From contig NW_003101679.1 of NCBI RefSeq assembly GCF_000003855.2, positions 1,552,271-1,616,270 of the forward strand: a DNA stretch of 64,000 nt, given 5' to 3'. This DNA is from Blastomyces gilchristii SLH14081 (Eukaryota > Ascomycota > Eurotiomycetes > Onygenales > Ajellomycetaceae). Position numbers and translations under genes: made by a program. Each line of letters starts with the position of its first letter. Position 1 is the first letter of the stretch. Shown here in pieces: positions 1-10,556 of this stretch. The notes under the pieces were generated by a model. It was not told the DNA's origin and searched no databases. It saw only the letters and a program-made list of their open reading frames with translations.

Positions 1-933
1 CAGAGAAATAAGCTAAACTCAAATCTTATTTCAGAATTAGAAATGAAATTAATCAGCAGTTCTTTCTCAGTTAATAACTGATATTAAAGTTTAAAAATCA
101 GTTATAGCTTTAATTAAGTCATTCTTCTTTGAAAACTTCATCATTCTAATCACAATGTCTGAATTCAGTGCAGAATTCCTTATTCAGAATGAGAATCTCT
201 GAAAATTAGCAGTAGAATCTCTGTTAAACACAATAATTCTATCTAAAAGAGATGAAAAGTGAGATAAATTCATTCTTTATAATATTTCAGTTGAAATCTT
301 TGACTGTGAGAAAGAAATGCTACTTCTCAAAAATGAATTGAAAGAATATAATTCTATTCAACTGAGAAAAGAGTCTGTATGACTTAATTCAATTGAGTTC
401 AGACAGGGTAGAAGAAATGCCTCTGTTCTAATATATATAAAGACACTTAAATAATCAAGAATCTCTGAAGTAAGAGTAGCAGGTTTGAAAATGAGAGTTC
501 ATGAATACAAAGACTCAAGAATGAATCTCAAAGCTCAAACACAGTGTTCAAACTGTCAAAGATATGAACACTTTGTAATCTCTTGTTTCAGAGACTCAAA
601 ATGCACATTCTGTGCTAGAGATTACAAAACTAGTGAGCATAAATGTGAAACATGCTTAAAAAGAGATGAAATATGTCAACATACTCTGCTTAAGTGCTTC
701 AATTGCAAAGAAAAACATGCATCTAGCTCAAAAGAATGTATATTTGCTTCAAGAACTCAGAAGAACTGAAGAAAAGATGAAGCTTAAAGTGAATTTAAAA
801 CTGAAGAGAAAAGTCAAGCTAGTAAATCTGCAACTGCAAGCTTAAAAAGAAGAAATTCTCAACTATCTAGATCTTCAAACTTCAATTCTTCAGCTAAGTG
901 TAAACAGAATTTGAATTCTCAAACTTCTGTTAA
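1..933 (+). pseudogene. LINE-A copy 1 ORF1 (gag-like nucleic-acid binding protein), C-terminal part
   Basis: ORF1 of such LINEs makes an RNA-binding protein that packages the element transcript. The longest open stretch, 485-769 (94 residues), shows three knuckles: C21-C24-H29-C34 (a CCHC of spacing 2-4-4), C40-C43-H52-C54 and C71-C74-H78-C85. It is not a real start: coding continues upstream in homologous copies, and the TGA at 767-769 is most simply a decayed Trp or Arg codon. The N-terminus lies outside the window; the full ORF is visible in copy 2 (21288-22889, minus). The last codons of this ORF lie beyond the Gypsy-A insertion. Confidence 0.85.
929..933. repeat. Target-site duplication GTTAA, left (Gypsy-A copy 1)
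   Basis: GTTAA directly precedes the LTR at 934 and recurs at 6474-6478 directly after the 3' LTR. Five bp is the usual target duplication for Ty3/Gypsy integration. Confidence 0.95.
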
Positions 934-1286
934 TGTGGCGGGCTGCGCCCGATCAATCATATAGACTATTCCGTACACTTCATAGATTCCTACCGCCCCA
1001 TTCCCGATCGCCGATTCTCGGCCGCCATGAACGTGTATGTTCTGATCGCCGATCCTCAGCCATCATGAACATGTATGTTCTGATCACCGATCCTTGGCTG
1101 CTACAAATGCGTGTATATTCTTCCACCCTGAAGCTCCACCGTGTACACCACCACATACATGTATAAATATTCACTTCAATCACTGATTCTCATACTTTCT
1201 CTTTCTTTTCCTTCTTTAATGTTTTTCTCTTTGTTATATAAGACCTATCAATACAATACTGATCTATTCAGTGTAGGCCTCTTACA
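934..1286 (+). repeat. Gypsy-A copy 1 5' LTR
   Basis: 353 bp, TG...CA ends, aligned without indels to the 3' LTR at 6121-6473 with about 23 substitutions by eye, mostly at CpG. U3 contains three head-to-tail units of about 38 bp starting at 1006, 1044 and 1082 (each begins GATCRCCGATYCT). A TATA box lies at 1162-1169 and the proposed RNA start at 1218. Confidence 0.95.
1162..1228 (+). promoter_or_regulatory. Gypsy-A copy 1 TATA box and putative R start / self-primer
   Basis: TATAAATA at 1162-1169 is followed, 56 nt from its first base, by AATGTTTTTCT (1218-1228). That 11-mer is perfectly complementary to 1289-1299 just past the LTR. The TATA-to-11-mer distance is 56 nt in all four complete copies, which fits transcription starting at the 11-mer. 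The start site itself is inferred. Confidence 0.65.
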
Positions 1287-1288
1287 CT

Positions 1289-1299
1289 AGAAAAACATT
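1289..1299 (+). promoter_or_regulatory. Gypsy-A copy 1 putative primer-binding site (self-priming type)
   Basis: AGAAAAACATT starts 2 nt after the LTR. There is no TGG start as expected for the 3' CCA end of a tRNA. It is the exact reverse complement of 1218-1228 in the LTR, the arrangement used by the fission-yeast element Tf1, where the first 11 nt of the RNA fold back as primer. Confidence 0.65.
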
Positions 1300-1594
1300 C
1301 ATTGTCTTCTTATTAGGAATAATTATTCATGTATTGTCTCCTCATCAGAAACAATTATTCATCAAGAGATATCTGAACATGTAACAATGTATAAGAAAGA
1401 GAAACACAGTTAAGCAGACATCAAGTCCTCAAATAGAAGCTTGCTCATCAGTTGTCCTGGCTCTGTAATAAGATCTTACAAAGAGAATGTCAGTGAAAGA
1501 TCTGAGAGTTCTGACATTCAGATATATGAGATATTCATACAATTACACTTCTTCAGATTTCACAGATATCATATATCTGATAAATGATATAATC

Positions 1595-2829
1595 ATGTCT
1601 AACAATAATATGAGAGAACCTCTGAATATGAGCATAGACACAGTGTTACAGTGACTTCAAGCAATGTTAAAACTACAATAACAATAAATAGCTGATATGT
1701 ATGCAACTCAACAATGTCAATATGAAGAGATTTAACAATTATCACAACAAGAAACTCATGCAATTTCAACATCTACAGAATTAAATACAAAAGCACTGAA
1801 AGAATACTTAGATGCTTCTGTATATTTCAATACTTTCAATCTCACTCTCTACTCATTATGAAGGATGAAAATGCTTGTGAAACTGAGTATAGATAAAGAT
1901 GCTATCAGTTCACTAATCAATCAAGATTGATATATCAATAGATAATTGAAGAATTATATGAAACAGAAGTTTCATTCATGAATGAAAGCATATGAACCAG
2001 TGTTGTGAACATCTGACAACATCATGAAATATCTTGATGTCCTGTTTCAAGACACTGCCATGTAACAGAAGATGTTAGATTGATTACAGAGTATCTGACA
2101 GAGGAACATTTCTCTTATAACATTTATTCCTGACTTCAATATCAAGATCTTAGAAGCAGGTGATCAATCTTGAGAGAATTGAATGAAGATTAGTATACTC
2201 AAGAAGACATTAACTTTCAAACTGTTACAGGCTCTCATAAGTGTAAGCAAAGACTCAACTTATGAAGACTTTTACAGGCTCTCATAAGTGTAAGCAAAGA
2301 CTCAACTTATGAAGACTTCTGCACACAGCTCTGAACATTGAATGACTGTCTTATCAAGCCCAAGAGTATACAGAACAGTGACAGAAGATATTACATCTCA
2401 GTCACTCATACACTTACACTGAAGAGGAGTAACAGTAATGATGCAGATGTTATGAACTGAATAGATTCAAATGTCTATACATAAGCAAGAGTTTTCACTG
2501 TTTAAACAGGCTTCTGAGTTTCTGAAATCACTTCTGAAGAAGTTGCTGATCAATGTCAATGTGAAGTATACATCAACTGTAACTGATCAGAATACATTAC
2601 TTTCAACTGTTGATTAATCTATATGTCTTCTCAATTAAGAGAAAGATCAGTGTCTTCTCATTCAAAGAATGAATCAGCATCTGTCTGCATCAATCACATT
2701 GCAGTGAAGAAAGATTCAGAAGATAACTATAAAAATGTCTCAGTGAAATAGAGAAAAGATTAGCTTCTATTCAAATTCATAAACAGAAGCTTGAAGAGGT
2801 CAGACAACAACAATTTAAAGAGAAAATGA
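1595..2829 (+). pseudogene. Gypsy-A copy 1 gag
   Basis: Gag forms the virus-like particle and binds the element RNA. The ATG at 1595 lines up with the gag ATG of copies 2 and 4. The frame runs to a zinc knuckle at 2569-2610, where decay has changed the first Cys and the His codons to TAC (Tyr). A 47-bp tandem duplication (2225-2271 and 2272-2318) shifts the frame; allowing for it, the knuckle and the stop at 2827-2829 are in the gag frame. Intact copies imply about 393-399 residues. Confidence 0.85.
2225..2318 (+). repeat. 47-bp tandem duplication in Gypsy-A copy 1 gag
   Basis: The unit starting TTACAGGCTCTCATAAG occurs twice, at 2225-2271 and 2272-2318, and is single in Gypsy-A copies 2, 3 and 4. 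Since 47 is not a multiple of three it frameshifts gag. The two units look identical, so the duplication is recent compared with the surrounding decay. Confidence 0.9.
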
Positions 2830-5800
2830 CAATGAATGCAATTCTTATATCTACTGTGATTAATAACATGTATAATATGAAAGCCATAATAGACAGCAGT
2901 CTATGTCACTATGCAATGATTAAATCTTCAGTTGTGAGACATCATAACCTTCAGTGTATCCTCTTATCAAAACCCTGACTTCTTGCAGGATTTGATGATT
3001 CAAAAGATGTTTACACCTGTTATATAATGAAACTAAACATAGATGTCAGAGAATATCAGTGTGAAGACATCTATGCATATGAAGTTGATAATCTTGATTA
3101 TGATCTTATGTTAGAACTTGCCTGGCTATCTGAACAAGGCATCTTATTGAATACTTGAAACAGGAGTTTAATATTCCCTAACAATGATAGAGTCCATGAG
3201 GATGACATTCACAAGACTATGAATCTGACACAGATCTCTGTCAACGCCTATGAAATGCTCAGAAAAAGAAGTCACTGAAAGAATTGCTGACAGCAGAACC
3301 ATGTGTCAATCTATTCTGTCAGTCTGACTGATATCAAAAAGGCTCTAGAAAAGTTATCCCGTGTTACAACAACAGATTCTCATACAAAACTCTCTTAACA
3401 ATATCATGAATATCTAGATGTCTTCCGACAAGATAATAATGCTACAAATCTACCTTCCTTACGAGGTCCAGGAGTGGACCACAGTATCAAGTTAAAAAAG
3501 AAGAACGGCAAGGACTCTGAACCACCATGAGGCCCTCTTTATAACATGTCCGGATGAATAAGTAGTCACACTCTTTGAACTGACTAACGCCCTTAGTACA
3601 TTTCAGAAGTATATCAACTAAGCACTCTGAGATTTCCTTGATGAATTCGCATCTGCATACCTTGATGACATTCTCATCTTCACTGATGAATTCAGGAAAG
3701 AACATCAAGAACATGTGCAAAAGGTATTACAACAGCTACAAGAAGCAGAACTACTGATAGATATTGATAAGTGTGATTTTGAAGTCAAGAGTATCAAATA
3801 TCTGGGTTTTATTATAGAAGCTGATAAGAGGATTTGAATGAATTCTGAGAAAGTCTCTATCATTCTTGAATGAAAAGCTCTGTGTACTGTGAAAGATGTA
3901 TGAAGCTTCATCAGATTTGCTAACTTCTATCAGTGATTTATATGAAACTTCTCAGATATTGTAAGACCACTTACAGAACTCATCAAGAAGAACTCAGTAT
4001 TTCAGTGATCAGCAGACACTGAAGCTGCATTCACACAGATGAAGAAGATATTCATCAACATCTCTCTGCTAATAACATTTAACCCTGATTGTGAAACAGT
4101 CATTGAAGCTAATTTCTCTGACTACATGATAGAAGAAGTGATATTGCAATATAATGATGAAGATGTTCTATAATCATGTGTCTTCATATCTAAGAAACTG
4201 AGTCCTGCTGAATGCAATTATGAGATCTATGATAAGAAACTTTTCATAATTGTACACTGTCTAGAAGAATAAGACTCTGAACTTCAAAGCATCTCTGAAT
4301 TTGAGATAATCATAGATTATAAGAATCTCAAGTACTTTATAATCACCTGTAAACTCACTGAACAATAGATGTGATGATCTGAATTTCTAAACTGCTTTCA
4401 TTTTACAATACACTACTGCCTCAGCAGCTAGAACTTGATGACAGATACTCTCTTATAATAAGAACAAAATATACTGTCTGATGTGACAGACACATGCTGA
4501 ATGAACTGAGAACACCAGCTCTTAGATCTGAAGATATTGATTGATCAAGATAGAATAACTCATGACACTATACATACTTCTCTGATTAGAACATCTCCTC
4601 TCTGAACTGATACTGACATTGATATCTTCACTTTCTCTACACTGAATGAACTGTGATATACAGCAGCTCAGGCTGATGAACTTCTCTAGACTCTCACTGA
4701 AGCAGTACATTAAGAAGCACTCTGATTTCCCTCAGAACTATGTATAAGAATCAATATCTCAGAATATTCAATTGATGATAATAACACTCTACAATTCTGT
4801 GAACAACACTGAGTCTCTCACTCTGAATTCTTACACACTTGAATAATGCAAGAGATGCATGATTCATGTATAATCAGCTATTCAGATTATAAATAACTGT
4901 ATAGAATGATCTTCTGAGAGTTCTACTAATCTGAGATATTAAACAGTATTAGATACTTTATCTGAAACTGCAATCACTGTTCTTCTATTATCTCATGAAA
5001 GAACTGTAGAAAAGATCTATTGAAATCACTTAATATCTCTGATAGAATCTGATGAGATGTAGTAATTAACTTCACTGTCAATCTATCTGAGAGCAAGAAT
5101 TGTAGAAATATTCTGATTATCATGAATTAATTAAGTAAAGATATAATATTGAAATCTTGTGACAAGATGAATATCAAACAAGTCATCAAAGCTTTTCTAC
5201 AGAGCTCATTCTATCAGATGTATGAATTACTGAGATCTATAGTATTGAATCAGAGCTGTCAATTCATGAGCACTCTCTGATCAAGAATCTGTCAAGTTCT
5301 CAAGATTATACACTGTCTGTCAACTGTCTATCACTCTGAGACTGATGATACATCAGAATGAACAATTCAGATCATGAAGAATTATCTCTGTAAGTTCTAC
5401 AATCACTTATAAGACAATTGATATGATCTACTTCTACATGCAGAGATCACTATCAATGATTGAGATGCTATTTCAACAAATATAAGCCTGTTCTTCCTTA
5501 TACACAGTTATCACATGAAGATGTTAGATCTTCTAGAGATTACACAGTTCACATCAAACTCTCACAGTCTGATTCAGATCACTGATAATATAGTAACAAA
5601 GCTCTGAGACACTCATGACTGAGTAGAAGTCTTCATAACAGCTGTGAAACAAGATCAAGAGAATTAAATCAATATTCACTGAGATCTCACTAAGCAGTAT
5701 AAGATAGAAGACTTAGTGTGATTAAATCTTAAGAATATACAGATCACACATTCATCTCATACACTGAATTATCATCATATTAAGTATAAAGTGATAGAAG

Positions 5801-6120
5801 TTCTAGATAGTCATAACTACTGTCTTAACACATCATCAGAGATTCATGATATCTTTTATACAAGCTTGCTCTGCTATGCTGTCACTGACTCATTCTCTTC
5901 TCAACTAGCTTCTGACTGACAGCTGCCAGGGATCATAGAAGAAGATAATGAGCTTGAGTGAGAGATTGAAGATATTCTTGATAAGAGATTACACAGTCAC
6001 AGCTGATAATATCTTGTGAAATAAGTCAGCTATGATCAACTGACCTGGACTCTGAGTTCTGCATTATCTGAAATGGCAGCCCTTGACTGATGAGAACTGC
6101 TTCTGAAAGAGGGGGGCTAA
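2770..6120 (+). pseudogene. Gypsy-A copy 1 pol: protease, RT (deleted), RNase H, integrase, chromodomain
   Basis: Pol starts in the -1 frame relative to gag; the exact start is not fixed. Landmarks: aspartic protease Asp-Ser at 2892-2897; RT catalytic YLDD at 3658-3669; RNase H over about 4080-4500; integrase zinc-finger region about 4830-5000, then a core over about 5060-5560; chromodomain about 5935-6090 with EDILDKR, YLVK and VSYDQLTW. A deletion of roughly 315 bp near 3560 removes the first RT motifs compared with copies 2-4. Stops are mostly TGA. The frame ends in TAA at 6118-6120, against the LTR. The 3430-3560 stretch keeps several CpGs. Confidence 0.85.
6106..6120 (+). promoter_or_regulatory. 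Gypsy-A copy 1 polypurine tract
   Basis: GAAAGAGGGGGGCTAA directly precedes the 3' LTR, the usual place for the plus-strand DNA primer. The pol TAA lies inside it, and the tract is recognisable in copies 2-4. Confidence 0.8.
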
Positions 6121-6473
6121 TGTGGCGGGCTGCGCCCGATCAATCATATAGACTATTCTGTACACTCCATAGATTCCTACCGCCCCATTCCCGATCGCCG
6201 ATCCTCGGCCGCCACGAATGTGTATGTTCCGATCGCCGATCCTCGGCCATCATGAACATGTATGTTCTGATCACTGATCCTCGGCTGCTACAAATGCGTG
6301 TATATTCTTCCGCCCCGAAGCTCCAGCGCATACATCACCACATATGTGTATAAATATTCACTTCAATCACTGATTCTTGTACTTTCTCTTTCTTTTCCTT
6401 CTTTAACGTTTTTCTCTTTGTTATATAAGACCTATCAATACAATACCGATCTATTCGGCGTAGGCCTCTTACA
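6121..6473 (+). repeat. Gypsy-A copy 1 3' LTR
   Basis: 353 bp with the same ends and the same three-unit array as the 5' LTR. It keeps the CpG in the self-primer (AACGTTTTTCT, 6405-6415). The right flank repeats GTTAA at 6474-6478. Confidence 0.95.
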
Positions 6474-6478
6474 GTTAA

Positions 6479-6587
6479 GATTAGAGAATTGAGAAATGAC
6501 TCTGATGATAAACTAGATATAATACAAGCAGTTGAGATTTCTACTTTTCAAAATAGTTATAATCTACTATCTGATGATAGTGATTAG
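6479..6587 (+). pseudogene. LINE-A copy 1 ORF1, last exon-like remnant after the Gypsy-A insertion
   Basis: Joining base 933 to base 6479 (one GTTAA copy removed) keeps the ORF1 frame and reads through an acidic Ser/Asp-rich tail to a TAG at 6585-6587. This stop is shared with copy 2, so it is the natural ORF1 end. ORF2 begins 29 nt further on. The interruption is an insertion, not an intron. Confidence 0.85.
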
Positions 6588-6616
6588 ATTCTACTCTATC
6601 TCTACTCTCTTTTAGT

Positions 6617-9600
6617 ATGAATATACAACAAAAATAACAAAAAAAGTTTAAAAACTCTTCAAAAATCACATTTATTCAAAATAATGTGAATAGAAACTCA
6701 AATTGCATTTATTCTTGTCTTCAGATTGTATTTGAATAAAAAGTTAACTTTGTACTTCTTCAAGAACCAAACTTTGATACTGAGCAAAAGTATATCATTT
6801 CTCATTCAAGCTATTACTGCTTTCTCTCTGAAAAATCTGAGATAAAATCAAGAGTAGTGATCTATGAGAGAAAAAGATCAAGATATTAATTTAATTTAAG
6901 ATTTAATATCATATCTGACTCTGATATTCTAGTGAGTGATATTATAGATAAAGAGAATAAGTTTGATACTATTCAACTTATAAATATCTATAATGAAAAG
7001 TCATTGAAAGAAAACAACAATATCTGAACAATTAATAGAGGATTTTTGAATATAACTCTCTTAAAAAACTCTATAATTGCAGGAGACTTCAATGCACATC
7101 ATCTCTGATAGAACTCAGAGTGCACAAGAGCAGTAAGAGCAGATAAACTGATTGAATGAACTTTTAAGTATTCAATAGATTTAGTTAACAAGTCTGATCA
7201 ACAAACATTCTTTAGAAAAGATATGAAACAGAAATCTATTATAGCATGTCATAAAATCTAATTGAAAAAAGACTTATAAACTGGTTAATTAATTTAAATA
7301 AAACCTCAGAATTAGATCATGAGATCATTCAATTTGATATTGCACTGAGTGAAAAATAAAGAAGTGAAAATCCTCTTCTCTCTAATCAGTATAACTTTGA
7401 AAAAGCTGATTGAAAAGCAGTTGAAGAAAGAGTAAAACAGCTGAAATCATGAAAGACAGAGTGAGCTCTATTGAAATCAAAGTCAAGAGGTCGGCTTCGG
7501 AGCTGTTGGAATTTACATTGCGTTTTAGCGCTGCTGTGCTCTTCCGTGTGACGAAGAAACAGCGGCTTTGGCGGAAGTTTTTTGGAGATTTTCAAATCTT
7601 GATGAAATGAGAATATCACTTCTAAAAGAAAGCAATTAATCACTGCTAAGAGAGATTGAAAGAATAACTTAATATCTGATAAAGAGTTCAAAGCTATTCA
7701 AAATGAATATTTTTCAGATATTAAAAGAGTCAAAACAGATTGCTGGAATAAATTTCTTGAAGAAGCAGAAGGAAAAGAAGTCTTTAAAGCCTTCAACTAT
7801 ACTAAAACAAGAAGTGTAGCAAAGCTTTCAACCTTAGAATATGAATTTCAGAATGTATTATATACAGCAAACTCTTTTGAAGAAAAATGTCAAGCTTTTA
7901 TAAGAATTCTCTTTCAAAACTCATCACATTTAGAAGAGAAGAATATGTCATTTCATGAATATATTGATGAAAATAACTGGGAATGATCTGAGCTTACATG
8001 TGATGAACTAGAGTCAGCAATATTCTCAAGTTCAATTAAGACTGCTGCAGGGCCTGATTCAATTAATCACTTAATTATTCAAAACACATATTCCTACTTG
8101 GAGAATGAATATTTTAAGCTCTTTTTCAATCTCTTAAAAAATGAGTATCACTCTAAATGCTGGAGAGAAGCTACTGGAGTAATCCTTGCAAAACCTAATA
8201 GAAAAGCTTCAATTTCTAAGTTATATAGAGTAATATCTCTGTTGAACTGTTTGAGAAAAATTCTAGAAAAGATAATAGCTACTAGATTTTCTTTTATAAG
8301 CTCTATTAGTGATTCTCTTCTATTTAATGAATAAATAAGAGGTAGAAAACAATGTTCTGCAATTGACACTGTTCTTTCAGTTATTCATGATATTCAAGTA
8401 GCAAAGTATGAAGACCTGGTCTCAACTGCAGTTTTTATTGATATAAAAGATGCATTTAATCATGTTTCAAAGTCTAAGATGATTCAAACTTTGAAGATAT
8501 TAAAACTGCCACTTTCTCTAATAAAATGGGATAATTGTTTTATATCTAAAAGAATTATACAACTATTCTTTGATGGAAGAAAACAAGATAAATCTGAGAT
8601 AAAAATAGAAGTATCACAAGAATCTTCAATCTCACCTGTTTTATTTGCAATATACACTGCATATCTATTCAAGAATAGAGAGATGAAAATAGTGAGATCT
8701 TCAAGTTATATAGATGATATTGATCTACTCTACAGTTCAAAGACAATCAAAGAGAATTTAGAAATGATTGAGAAAGCAGTAAAGAAAATCTTTGTTAGAG
8801 CAGATATCAATCTAATTCAATTTGATATGAATAAAACTGAGTTAATTCACTTTTTTGTCAGGTTTAATGAGAAAGAACTAAGTCTAACTCTTTTGAATAA
8901 AGAGATGAAACTCAGTTTGAATGTCAAATGACTAGGAGTATGATTAAACTCCAAGTTGAATTTTAAATATCATATTCAACAAAGAATTATCAAGACAGAG
9001 AGACTACTGAATAGTATAATCAGACTATTAAATACTGAGAGAGATCTATTCTTTCAGGCTATGAGACAATTATACATAGCCTGTATTATCTCAGTAGCTG
9101 ATTATGAAGTTTAAGTTTGATGAAACAATCAAGATAACTTCACTGAACTCTTTCAAAGTCTATAAAATAGAGCTTTGAGAGAAGAATTCTGAGAGTATTC
9201 AAATTATCTTCTATTAAAGCAATGAAAATTGAAGCTTCAATTTCATCTTCTGCTATTCAATTTGAAAAGGCCTGTATGAACTAGGCTCTGAGAGTCATGA
9301 AGATGAGCTCAAATCATATAATCAGAGAAAGAGTCTCATCTTCATTTTCATCAGTTAACTCAGGAAATGAACTGAATTGAAATAGATTTCTTGATTGAAA
9401 TGAGAATAATGCTTTAAAGAAAATGCTCTCTCAACTGTATAGACTATGTTCACTTATTAAGAATCAATTTTCTTCATTAAATGTTGAGAAAATTAATCAT
9501 GAGAAGATATCTCTCTGAAGAGAAAAGCTGAAATCTCTCATAGACTTATAAATAAGTGAACTATCTAAAGAGAGAGAATATGAACAGCATTTGAAGAAGA

Positions 9601-10556
9601 TCTCTACAATCAATATAAAAGACTCTATTCTGATTTACTCAGATGACTCAAAAAATGAGAATTTGAATAGATTAGACACAGGCATTGCTTATACTGAAGA
9701 TAATATTAATTTTATCTCAGATTTCTGAAATTTAGACTGTGAATCTGAAGTCTTTGATGCTGAACTATTTACAATAGTGAAAGCTTTCAAACTCATTGAA
9801 ATAAAATCTCATAAAAGAGGAAATAGTTTGAAAGAGGCATGAATATTCTCTGATAGTCAAGCTGCTTTAAAAAGACTTAGAAATAGTCAGATTCATAATG
9901 ATCAAATAAATCTTGAACTGATTTTAAACTCTGTTTTGAAAATTCAAAAGAGAAGAACATCAAAACTGATAATTCATCTACATTGAGTTCCTGCTCATAT
10001 GAATATTCATGGCAATGAATTGGCTGATTCAGCTGCAAAAAAGGGTTCAGAATTAAGCAGATCTATTTAAAAAACAGTGTCCTGATCTTTCATAAAGAGA
10101 AAGATAAAAGAATCTTGTTTAAACAAGTGAAATGAAAGCTGGCAGAAAGAAAAGAAGAGCATACATTATTCAAGATTTAAGATAAAATCAAAATGAAAAT
10201 CTTGTTCAATTAAATGTAAAAAGAAAATATTCTCATCTATAATTCAGCTGAAACTAGGACATGGTTATTTCAAATCCTATATACAAAGATTTGATGACAG
10301 ATTTGATTCAACAGAGTGCTCATTCTGCAATGTGAATGAAAATCCTGAGTATATTGTAATGCATTGTGCATTATATAATAGTCTCAGAGTCAGATTAAAG
10401 AAGAAGTATGATTTAAATCAATTAAATATGAGGTTCTTATTCTCAACTGAGACAGAAATTAAATACTTAATAGACTTTCTTTCAGAAACTCAAGCAGTTA
10501 CAAGAAAATGACTGAATTCAGAAGTATCTGAATATGAAGAGGTGGAAATTGATTAG
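6617..10556 (+). pseudogene. LINE-A copy 1 ORF2: endonuclease - reverse transcriptase - RNase H
   Basis: ORF2 encodes the target-nicking endonuclease and the polymerase that copies LINE RNA at the nick. Visible landmarks: an APE-type endonuclease with LLQEP (6755-6769) and GDFNAHH (7082-7102), both in the frame of the ATG at 6617; an RT region from about 7980 including AAGPDSINHLIIQ and the catalytic YIDD at 8707-8718; RNase H with D at 9642-9644 and the SDSQAA aspartate at 9852-9854; and a Cys-x2-Cys...His-x4-Cys motif near 10318-10370. The endonuclease, RT and RNase H lie in three different frames because of small indels in this copy. The longest open pieces are 8098-8334 and 8479-8931. Stop TAG at 10554-10556; copies 2 and 3 have CAG there and stop two codons later. 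Confidence 0.88.
7487..7588 (+). other. GC- and CpG-rich patch replacing LINE-A sequence
   Basis: About 100 bases inside ORF2 between the endonuclease and RT carry many CpGs (for example TCGGCTTCGGAGC and GACGAAGAAACAGCGG) in otherwise CpG-free DNA. The matching stretches of copy 2 (about 20295-20400, minus) and copy 3 (about 37910-38010) agree with each other but not with this patch, while both flanks align well. The length is similar to what it replaces. It could be gene conversion from an undecayed or diverged relative, or repair filler. Confidence 0.65.

Larger units (their letters stand above)
934..6473 (+). mobile_element. Gypsy-A copy 1, complete Ty3/Gypsy chromovirus with two LTRs
   Basis: A 5540-bp element bounded by two 353-bp LTRs starting TGTGGCGGGC and ending CTCTTACA, flanked by GTTAA duplications. 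Inside are gag with a zinc knuckle, protease, RT, RNase H, integrase and a chromodomain, in the Ty3/Gypsy order. It sits in LINE-A ORF1, so it is younger than that LINE. It is internally deleted in RT and carries a 47-bp tandem duplication in gag. Confidence 0.95.

Noticed and set aside
933..1183. Open frames on both strands of Gypsy-A LTRs (also 6090-6353, 40528-40731, 45978-46193)
   Set aside because: They repeat at every LTR because the LTR is conserved and GC-richer; both strands are open and no motif is present.
7386..7691. 101-codon minus-strand open frame
   Set aside because: Shadow of LINE-A ORF2 and the GC-rich patch; the opposite strand carries the aligned coding frame.
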